Below, piece after piece: positions 56,736 to 64,000 of a DNA stretch of 64,000 bases. Position 1 is the first letter of the stretch, and each line of letters opens with the position of its first letter. The DNA is from Lachancea thermotolerans CBS 6340 (taxonomy: Eukaryota > Ascomycota > Saccharomycetes > Saccharomycetales > Saccharomycetaceae), in the NCBI RefSeq assembly GCF_000142805.1, contig NC_013083.1, forward strand, positions 1,178,001 to 1,242,000, written 5' to 3'. Below the pieces are notes generated by a model. That model was not told the DNA's origin, made no database searches, and saw only the letters and a program-made list of their open reading frames with translations. Made by a program: the position numbers and the translations under genes.

Positions 56736-58652
56736 CTATGTCATCTTGTCTCGCTTACGGGGTGATTGAGAAGCTAGCAAGTCGTATATTTCATCGTCGT
56801 CGTCACTAAAATTTACGCTGCTGTCATCGCTTTCGATGATGGGGTCGAATGGTTCATCGTCGGGATCTGGCGAGTTATTCTGGTCGCCCAGCTGCCTCCT
56901 GCTGGTTAAACTTGTTTCTTGCAGTTTTCTGAAATTTTGAAGTTTAGAATTGGTCAAAACCGTATGGTTGACTTCTTCTGCAGACGCTAAATCATGTGAA
57001 ACACTTACTATACCCATCTCGCCACCGATCCGATCAAGCACATCAGTAGCATCATTTACCATCAAAGCATCTCTGTTATTCTCAACGACACTTTTTTGCT
57101 CAGTAGAGTCATTCACTGATTCCAGGAAGTGTATTAGTGCTTTTCTTTTGAAATTAAGGCGCTTTCTGATTAACGGACCATAAAAGGCAAAACACAGCAC
57201 AACATCCCTAAAAGAATGCGAATTGCCGTATTTATTTAGCTCAACCAACATGTAGTCATTCGCTTCTAGCACAAACTTTTTAACAAGATTTCTAACCTTG
57301 CCCTCTCTCGGAAAGACAGTTCGGTTGTGAGAAGGCGGATCTGTCTTAGTATTAGTGACAACAAGACTCGAAAATTGCTGGCGCACCGCCCGGTACGGAA
57401 ACTCAAGTGACTCACTCAAAGATTGAGCTGTTGTCCAATTGTACATTGTATCACTCATACTTAGTGAGTCCACAATGTCAACTGCATAGCTTAGAGGGAA
57501 TTCTTGTCTGTTGAATGTATTATAATTCTCTAAGATCCCTAGTTTCAAGTTGTCGCTTTGCGTCAGAGGGGTAGACGCCATTAGATCGTTTATAGTATTA
57601 TTGTCACTATCCGTGTCTTTTGACCCATAAAGTAGCTTTCCGAGCCCGTGAAAATAAGATACAGACTGCTCTCTTGTATCAATATCGAACGCGGACTGGG
57701 CACCTGATTTAGCCCAAAGCTGAAGAGCCGAAATCGCAGACCTGATATCGCCACAATGTTCTATAATCTTTTTGATGAATACCTCCCGCTTTTCCCATTT
57801 ACCTGGAAAAAAAGCTTCTCTCTCTTTAACGCAGACGTTTTTCAAATGTTTTTTGAGCAGAGTCTTGTTGATAGGGTTATATTTTATCCTTTTAACTCCT
57901 GGGTGACTGAGAACCTCGCGTCCTAATACTGTTTCACAAATAAACTGAGTGTCAACACTAAAGAATGAACTGGTAGTTTCCGTTGATTGAATTGCGCATT
58001 CGGTGAGGGAGATCACGAGCGGTGGTAAGGCCTTTTGACTACTATAAAGCCAGCGTAGCAGGCTTTGTTGGAAAAGATTTCGTGTTTGAGGGTTGAAAAC
58101 GTTGGGAAAATCTTCGATAAGAATAATAGTCAAGTTCGGTCCGATTTTGTACATCGATTGACCTAGAAAGTCGTCAAAGTGGTCGAGCTTTGAAGAACCA
58201 AGTGAGTAGTTGTTGCTATCGTACTCTACTACTGACGGAGCGGCTGACTCTCTCATCTGAAACATTGTGCACGTCTTTTCACGATAATTTTGAACTAGCT
58301 CTTCTGACAGTAAGTGAACAGATGTGCTCTTCGAACAGCCCGCTGGCCCCGTTAATAAAAGTATCCTGTGCTCACTTTCTCCTGAAATCATAGCTTGAAG
58401 TACATCTCGTACATCTTGCAGTTTTTGTTTGTGGAGTGCCAAGTCCTGGAGATTGCGCGGCCTATGTTTCAGGTACCACTCCTCTGAAGCCCTGATAGAA
58501 GATCCATCTTTAGAACGTGTCCCACTATCTATGCGTCGCTTCTTGCTTTGCACGAGCCCTTGTTTATTTGGCTGAGCAGCCTCACTCCATTCATGAATAT
58601 GTGAGCTGAGGGAACTCAGACTTTTCTGTAACTGTCCATTTTTTGATGCCAT
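56736..58652 (-). CDS. RAD24: Rad24, checkpoint clamp loader large subunit
   Basis: 638 residues from the ATG at 58650-58652 (S. cerevisiae 659). An in-frame ATG at 58763 would add 37 residues that run over the shared promoter and do not look conserved, so the inner start is preferred. AAA+ ATPase core: WYLKHRPRNLQDLALHKQK before the P-loop GPAGCSKST at residues 102-110, and Walker B ILIEDFPNVF near 185. The acidic tail ends with SPRKRDKMT. Rad24 replaces Rfc1 in the RFC-like complex that loads the Ddc1-Mec3-Rad17 clamp at damage and is also needed for the meiotic checkpoint. It is divergent from BRR2. Confidence 0.93.
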   Translation of the reverse strand: MASKNGQLQKSLSSLSSHIHEWSEAAQPNKQGLVQSKKRRIDSGTRSKDGSSIRASEEWYLKHRPRNLQDLALHKQKLQDVRDVLQAMISGESEHRILLLTGPAGCSKSTSVHLLSEELVQNYREKTCTMFQMRESAAPSVVEYDSNNYSLGSSKLDHFDDFLGQSMYKIGPNLTIILIEDFPNVFNPQTRNLFQQSLLRWLYSSQKALPPLVISLTECAIQSTETTSSFFSVDTQFICETVLGREVLSHPGVKRIKYNPINKTLLKKHLKNVCVKEREAFFPGKWEKREVFIKKIIEHCGDIRSAISALQLWAKSGAQSAFDIDTREQSVSYFHGLGKLLYGSKDTDSDNNTINDLMASTPLTQSDNLKLGILENYNTFNRQEFPLSYAVDIVDSLSMSDTMYNWTTAQSLSESLEFPYRAVRQQFSSLVVTNTKTDPPSHNRTVFPREGKVRNLVKKFVLEANDYMLVELNKYGNSHSFRDVVLCFAFYGPLIRKRLNFKRKALIHFLESVNDSTEQKSVVENNRDALMVNDATDVLDRIGGEMGIVSVSHDLASAEEVNHTVLTNSKLQNFRKLQETSLTSRRQLGDQNNSPDPDDEPFDPIIESDDSSVNFSDDDDEIYDLLASQSPRKRDKMT

Positions 58653-58980
58653 TCTAATAATCAACCCTGGTCTGTCAAAAATAAAGTCGTGCTTGAGCCA
58701 ATCTAACCGGAGGCGGCATTGATTAATCGCAACCCGGCCCGTTACACATAGAACGTGATACACTTAACCTGTTATTCATATATGAAGACTTCATTAAATT
58801 TACCGAGTTCGTATATAATGAAGCCAAGCTCATCTTAAAATTTATCAAGTTTCAAGAACCCTACTAGACTGTCAGCGACTAACGTGTAAGACGTGAGGCA
58901 GTTGCTCTCGAACGAAACCTTTTAAATCCAGGCGGCAGAGAAATAAGGCTTTAATAAACTTTTGATGACTTAGAGCGACA
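58653..58980. promoter_or_regulatory. RAD24/BRR2 divergent promoter
   Basis: 328 bp, AT-rich in the middle, with AACCCTAC near 58858-58865 (weak Tbf1-like). No ORF or RNA gene is supported. Confidence 0.4.
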
Positions 58981-61900
58981 ATGTCCAACAATAACATTAA
59001 CAACCGCGACAGGAAAATACGAGAACTCTACAGATACGATGAGATGTCTAATAAAGTTCTCAGACCTGACAGATCATTGGACTCAAACAGTTCAAACCCT
59101 TTGAAAGATGCGGCTGACTCACAGCCTAAGTCTATGATAGGCAAAATTAGTGTGAAGGAAATGGGTTCATTTGCAAGACAGGACGTGAGCAGCGTTGACA
59201 GGGAGGCATACAGACAAGAAGCAGTTAGCAAGATATCAAACGAGAGGCAGCCAAAAAGGGCGATTAATCGGAGCACATCAAAGTCAACATTACTTGGCGA
59301 CGGGTCTGTTGATAAGCTGCATTACTACCCCTCTGATGAATCGAACTCTGCACGATACAACGAAATTGTTCAGCATATGGCAACACTTCTTGGGGATGAC
59401 TTCCCTCACGATGTTATAATTTCCGGAGTTGACTTTGTTTTAGAGGTTTTGAAAGGTGGATCTGCGGAAGAGAACTCTAGCATAAAAAGCCAAAAAGCTC
59501 TGATCGAAAATAGCATTTCAATGTCGGTGCCCGAGAAGTGGTTTCATGAACTCATTAATTTGGCAAAAGAAATATCTGATTATGACCGCCCTTCTCATGA
59601 GACAACTAGAACAGATGATGGTGTTGCGATTTTGGCCGATGAAGATGATGAAGGTGATTTTGAAAGCGATAACGCTCTAATTAACGAGCTGCAAGATCAG
59701 GAAGAAGAGGAAAAAGTGGAAAAAGAATTAGGCCAACAATCAAGTCTTTTTACGGATGCTGGTGATGCATCACAGACCTCTGGCGCCGACCTCGCCGGCA
59801 TGCTAGATCAAGAAGATGTTATTGTGTTTTCCGCAGGCGATGAACAATCAAATAACATGATTGAAGAAATACCTATCTATGAAGTCGATGAGCTGTTCTT
59901 ACTGCGAAAAATTGCGCTTGAGTTCAAAAAGCAAGATTCAGCCGAAACTCAATCACTGTGTGATGCTGTGTTCGCGCTTTTAGCCGAAAACAGTGACACA
60001 TCTAAATTAGAGGGTGGACTGGCTAAACTAATAGACTTGAATCATTACTCACTTATCAAATTTATCTGCAGGAACCGCCATTCTATTTACTGGGGCACAA
60101 AACTTGCCAAAGCAGGTTTTGATCAAGTCTCACAGATTCTAGATGAAATGCGCAGCTTCAATTTGGTTAGTTTAGTAAACAGCTACGAGCGCAGGAAAAC
60201 GACTCAGAAAAGGCGACTCGGCCTTGAAGGACATGGTATTGATCAAAATAGCCAAAGTGAGCTCAAAAAGCCTAAAAAACAAGACATTCCGAAGACTATT
60301 GACTTACAGGAACTGAAATTTGATCAAGGCTCTGAACTTATGACGACAGATAGAGTTTCGCTTCCTGCCGACTCTTTTAAAAGAATCAAAGAAGGATACG
60401 AAGAGATCCATATCCCGCCTCCATCACGACCATCTGAAAATTTCGATCTCGTGCCAATCTCTGCTCTTCCTGTGTGGGCAAAGGGTGCCTTTCCTTCCAA
60501 TGAAATGACGAATTTTAACAGAATTCAATCGGAGGTCTATCCAATGGCTTTCGGAAACGACGAAAACATGCTCATCTGCGCTCCAACGGGATCAGGAAAA
60601 ACAAACATTGCCATGCTAACTGTTCTACGAGTTCTTTCGCACCACATGAGCAAGAACAAGGGGAGCTTTGACCTGAAAAGTTTTAAGATTGTTTACATCG
60701 CGCCCTTGAAGGCATTAGTGCAAGAACAAGTTAGGGAATTTCAAAGGAGGCTGGTTTCATATGGAATTAAAGTCGGTGAACTCACTGGAGACTCGAGTCT
60801 AACAAGACAGCAAATCGCTGACTGTACTGTTCTGGTGTCGACACCAGAAAAGTGGGATATTGTGACAAGAAAGGCTTCAGGCAATGATTACAGCAGCCTA
60901 GTTGAACTTTTGATCATCGATGAAATTCACTTATTGCATGATGAAAGAGGGCCTGTTTTAGAAGGTATCGTGGCGCGTAGCTTGCGAAACATTTTTTCCA
61001 AGGAAAGATTAAGAATCGTCGCGCTTTCAGCCACGCTACCTAACTACAGTGATGTAGCAAGATTTTTGCGTGTGCCGCATTGTAACACCTTCTACTTCGA
61101 TTCTTCTTTTCGCCCATGCCCTCTGGCCCAACAGTTTTGCGGAATCACAGAGACCACCGGAATAAAAAAGATAAATGCAATGAATCAAGCATGCTACGAT
61201 AAACTTCTCGAAGTGGTACAACAGGGTCATCAAGCCATTGTATTTGTTCATTCGCGTAAAGATACAGTTAGAACTGCGACGTGGCTTAAGAACAAGCTAA
61301 TTGAAGAAGAAAAAATACCACTCTTCAGGAAGTCAGAACCAGGCTCCAGAGAAATTTTGCGACGGGAAGCGGAAAACGCGTCTGACAAACATCTCGCGGA
61401 TCTTCTTCTCCATGGCTTTGGAATCCACCATGCAGGTCTGACGAAATTTGACAGGTCTTTGTCTGAAGATCTCTTCGCCGACGGACTACTGTCAGTCCTT
61501 GTGTCCACAGCGACACTTGCATGGGGTGTCAACTTACCAGCTCATGCAGTTATCATTAAAGGAACTGATATATATTCGCCAGAAAAGGGTACGTGGACGC
61601 GGCTCTCCCCACAAGACGTGTTACAAATGCTGGGAAGAGCTGGGAGACCTAGATATGATACATTCGGAGAAGGTATCATAATAACACAAAGTACAAGTGT
61701 CCAGTACTACTTGGCCATGCTTAATCAGCAGCTACCCATTGAATCCCAGCTCATCTCAAAATTAGCTGACAATTTAAATTCTGAAATCGTGCTCGGAAAC
61801 ATAACATCCAGGAAAGAGGCAGTTGACTGGCTGGGCTATACATATCTTTATGTCAGAATGCTGGGAAGCCCCGAGTTGTATGGCATTCAGGGCGATACAG

Positions 61901-64000
61901 TGTCCTACGACAAAGCATTAAATGGCTACCGCAACATACTAGCACATTCTGCATTGCAGGTTCTCAGTGATAGTAGGTTAACACTATATGACGCGGTTGA
62001 GGGATCCGTCAAGCCAACAGAGCTTGGACGCATTGCTTCTTACTTTTACATCAAATACCACTCTATCTCGAGTTACAATTCCATGCTTAATGAGCATCTT
62101 ACTGCAATTGAGGTGCTTCAGGTTTTCTCCAATTCAGACGAATTCCGATATATTCCAGTGCGCGAGGAGGAACGCCTGGAGCTACAGAAGCTTGTTGAAA
62201 AAGCTCCTATTCCGATACAGGAAGCACCTGACGATCCACATGCTAAAATAAATGTTCTTCTTCAATCTTTCATCTCACGATCAAAATTGGACGGTTTTGC
62301 TTTGAAGTCAGACATGTTATACATAACGCAAAGTGCAGGACGAATTATGCGCGCACTTTTCGAACTAAGTTTGAAACGGGCTTGGTCTAGGCTCTCCAAA
62401 ATTCTGCTCACATTGTGCAAGTCTATTGAAATGAGGGCTTGGATTACTAACTCGGCACTTAGACAATTTAGAACTTGTCCAGCTGAAGCAATACGACATG
62501 CAGAAGCATCATTTCTTCCTTGGCAAGATTACCTACAGCTATCCTCTCCTCGCGAGGTTGGTGAGCTTTTAAGGCTGGAAAAGCACGGAAAGCTGGTTTT
62601 TGATCTTTTACAGAAATTCCCCAAACTGGAAACTCAATGCTCAGTTCAGCCAATCACCCCAAGTGTTTTGCAGTTCCAGCTTGAGATTAAACCTTCTTGG
62701 AGCTGGGATAGGAAAGTCCACGGTTTTAGTGAATCATTTTGGATTTTGTTGGAGGATGAAATGGGCGAAAAACTGCTTTACTATGACAGATTCACAGTCA
62801 AAGAAAAACACGTAAATAAAGAACACTTCAAGGACTTTACGGTGTTCCTAAACAACTCTCAACAACAGAGACTTCCACTCAACTTTTTCATATCTTTAGT
62901 GTCAGACAAATGGATGCAAAGTGAAGCCAGAATTCCGGTTGTTCTAGAAAATGTCAAGCTTCCAAAAAAATTTCCAGCTCCAACCCCGTTGCTTGATCTC
63001 GAGAGAGTTTCAGTCTCGGAGCTATGTTCCGATGAATTTGAGAGTGCTATCAACTTGATTCATTTTAACAAACTACAGAGCCAAGTTTTTCCAACTTTGT
63101 ATGAGACAAACGAGAACGTTCTTATAGGCGCAGCCCCAGGCAATGGCAGAGCAGTAATGGCCGAATTGGCGTTGTTCAAATTATGGCGTCATGCTGGCAA
63201 TCGTGCAGTCTTTGTATGCCCCTCTGAGAATAAAATTGAGGTATTATTAAAGAGTTGGCAACGCAGGTTTAGTAGTTTGGCTGGCGGTAAGTCGATCAAT
63301 AAGTTCACTGAGGATAACTTGGTGAATCTCAAACTCTTGGGTGAGAGCCACTTGATCCTTTGCACTCCTTCCCAGCTTGACCTTGTATCCCGCAAGTGGA
63401 AACAAAGAAAGAACGTCCAAAAAATTGAACTTTTAATTTTGGACCAAGCACATCTTGTTGGTAACGGCCTACCGGGAGCTGTTTATGAAAACATTATTTC
63501 CAGGATGACATTCATTTCGGCGCAACTCGAAACAAAACTCAGAATAGTCGCTCTTTCTAACCCTGTGGCAAATAGCAGAGATTTTGGAGAATGGATGGGA
63601 GTTAGGAAAGAAAATATCTTCAACTTCTCACCAAGCGACAGAGGAAATGCTTTGCAAATTCAAATACAATCAACTGAGCAATATTTAAATCATCGCTATC
63701 TTGCCAGGAAGTTCGTTTGGCCCCAATTCCAAGATTTGCAACTCACCAATGAAAAACCACGCCGTTTAGTCGTCTTTACATCATCTAGAAAACACTGTGT
63801 TGAAACAGTCCTAGAGATTATGAAGACGGGCGCTGCTCAAGACTTCGAACCATTGGCAAAAGGCAGTCCCATCTTTGACAACCTGGACGCAAAGATGTCA
63901 AGCAAAATGCTATCGGAAGCTGCTTCGTGGAAAATTGGCTGCTTACATGCTGGTATGACCAGCAAGGAGAGGGACACGATGAAGAAACTGTTTGCTGACG
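58981..64000 (+). CDS. BRR2: Brr2, U5 snRNP RNA helicase (3' partial)
   Basis: The frame opens at ATG 58981 and is uninterrupted to the right edge (1673 codons; S. cerevisiae Brr2 is 2163 residues), so the C-terminal quarter is outside. An acidic, disordered N-terminus includes RELYRYDEMSNKVL. The first Ski2-like helicase cassette has motif I APTGSGKT (534-541), DEIH (647-650), SAT, and motif VI QMLGRAGRPRYD (from 882), followed by a Sec63-like region. The second cassette begins near 1355 and has degenerate motifs: GAAPGNGRA at 1383-1391 and DQAH at 1488-1491. Brr2 unwinds U4/U6 in spliceosome activation. The first cassette is the active one; the second is regulatory in all species studied. 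Confidence 0.95.
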   Translation, partial: MSNNNINNRDRKIRELYRYDEMSNKVLRPDRSLDSNSSNPLKDAADSQPKSMIGKISVKEMGSFARQDVSSVDREAYRQEAVSKISNERQPKRAINRSTSKSTLLGDGSVDKLHYYPSDESNSARYNEIVQHMATLLGDDFPHDVIISGVDFVLEVLKGGSAEENSSIKSQKALIENSISMSVPEKWFHELINLAKEISDYDRPSHETTRTDDGVAILADEDDEGDFESDNALINELQDQEEEEKVEKELGQQSSLFTDAGDASQTSGADLAGMLDQEDVIVFSAGDEQSNNMIEEIPIYEVDELFLLRKIALEFKKQDSAETQSLCDAVFALLAENSDTSKLEGGLAKLIDLNHYSLIKFICRNRHSIYWGTKLAKAGFDQVSQILDEMRSFNLVSLVNSYERRKTTQKRRLGLEGHGIDQNSQSELKKPKKQDIPKTIDLQELKFDQGSELMTTDRVSLPADSFKRIKEGYEEIHIPPPSRPSENFDLVPISALPVWAKGAFPSNEMTNFNRIQSEVYPMAFGNDENMLICAPTGSGKTNIAMLTVLRVLSHHMSKNKGSFDLKSFKIVYIAPLKALVQEQVREFQRRLVSYGIKVGELTGDSSLTRQQIADCTVLVSTPEKWDIVTRKASGNDYSSLVELLIIDEIHLLHDERGPVLEGIVARSLRNIFSKERLRIVALSATLPNYSDVARFLRVPHCNTFYFDSSFRPCPLAQQFCGITETTGIKKINAMNQACYDKLLEVVQQGHQAIVFVHSRKDTVRTATWLKNKLIEEEKIPLFRKSEPGSREILRREAENASDKHLADLLLHGFGIHHAGLTKFDRSLSEDLFADGLLSVLVSTATLAWGVNLPAHAVIIKGTDIYSPEKGTWTRLSPQDVLQMLGRAGRPRYDTFGEGIIITQSTSVQYYLAMLNQQLPIESQLISKLADNLNSEIVLGNITSRKEAVDWLGYTYLYVRMLGSPELYGIQGDTVSYDKALNGYRNILAHSALQVLSDSRLTLYDAVEGSVKPTELGRIASYFYIKYHSISSYNSMLNEHLTAIEVLQVFSNSDEFRYIPVREEERLELQKLVEKAPIPIQEAPDDPHAKINVLLQSFISRSKLDGFALKSDMLYITQSAGRIMRALFELSLKRAWSRLSKILLTLCKSIEMRAWITNSALRQFRTCPAEAIRHAEASFLPWQDYLQLSSPREVGELLRLEKHGKLVFDLLQKFPKLETQCSVQPITPSVLQFQLEIKPSWSWDRKVHGFSESFWILLEDEMGEKLLYYDRFTVKEKHVNKEHFKDFTVFLNNSQQQRLPLNFFISLVSDKWMQSEARIPVVLENVKLPKKFPAPTPLLDLERVSVSELCSDEFESAINLIHFNKLQSQVFPTLYETNENVLIGAAPGNGRAVMAELALFKLWRHAGNRAVFVCPSENKIEVLLKSWQRRFSSLAGGKSINKFTEDNLVNLKLLGESHLILCTPSQLDLVSRKWKQRKNVQKIELLILDQAHLVGNGLPGAVYENIISRMTFISAQLETKLRIVALSNPVANSRDFGEWMGVRKENIFNFSPSDRGNALQIQIQSTEQYLNHRYLARKFVWPQFQDLQLTNEKPRRLVVFTSSRKHCVETVLEIMKTGAAQDFEPLAKGSPIFDNLDAKMSSKMLSEAASWKIGCLHAGMTSKERDTMKKLFAD

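Noticed and set aside
58653-58763. 37-residue N-terminal extension of Rad24
   Set aside because: It covers much of the short shared promoter with BRR2; the inner ATG gives a normal length.

Overview
The window is 64 kb of a compact budding-yeast chromosome (Saccharomycetaceae), most likely from a species that split off before the whole-genome duplication, such as Lachancea or a close relative. The genes are nearly intronless and closely spaced. There are two nuclear tRNA genes with S. cerevisiae-like sequences, and one intron carries a perfect TACTAAC branch point. Gene order interleaves three S. cerevisiae segments (YLR082-087, YDR098-109 and YER172-180), as expected when one unduplicated chromosome is compared with the two sister tracks of a duplicated genome. 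Gene names rest on recognition of protein sequence plus this synteny; no database search was run.

Layout. 1-26 kb: CSF1 (5' end outside the window), SMC4 (-), ARP6, the FGGY D-ribulokinase YDR109C, an unassigned coiled-coil protein whose C-terminus resembles GCR1-type DNA-binding domains, RAX2, and TRS85 (-). 26-34 kb: EMP70, tRNA-Ile(AAT), SLO1, a probable ISC10, ARP10 (-), TMS1 and the spliced meiotic recombinase DMC1 (-). 34-47 kb: ARX1 (-), PDA1, STE5 and SPO71 (-); these four appear inverted as a block relative to S. cerevisiae. 47-64 kb: TVP15 (-), a 14-3-3 gene (BMH), tRNA-Gln(CTG), ECM32 (-), TMT1, a GRX3/4 monothiol glutaredoxin, RAD24 (-) and BRR2 (3' end outside the window).

Most genes are housekeeping: lipid transfer, condensin, chromatin remodelling, Golgi and endosome traffic, 60S export, pyruvate dehydrogenase, the DNA-damage clamp loader and spliceosome helicase. 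A mating and meiosis group (probable ISC10, DMC1, STE5, SPO71) lies within 17 kb and carries matching promoter motifs: a Ume6-type URS1 at DMC1, Ndt80-type MSEs at SPO71 and the ISC10 candidate, and a Ste12-type PRE at STE5.

I found no transposon, CRISPR array, virus or clearly foreign gene island. The points most worth a second look are the non-consensus 5' splice site in DMC1, its URS1 almost touching the start codon, loss of both Walker catalytic residues in the second BRR2 helicase cassette, the four-gene inversion, the orphan regulator-like gene, a run of 19 G, and a tRNA-like relic downstream of Tbf1-like sites.
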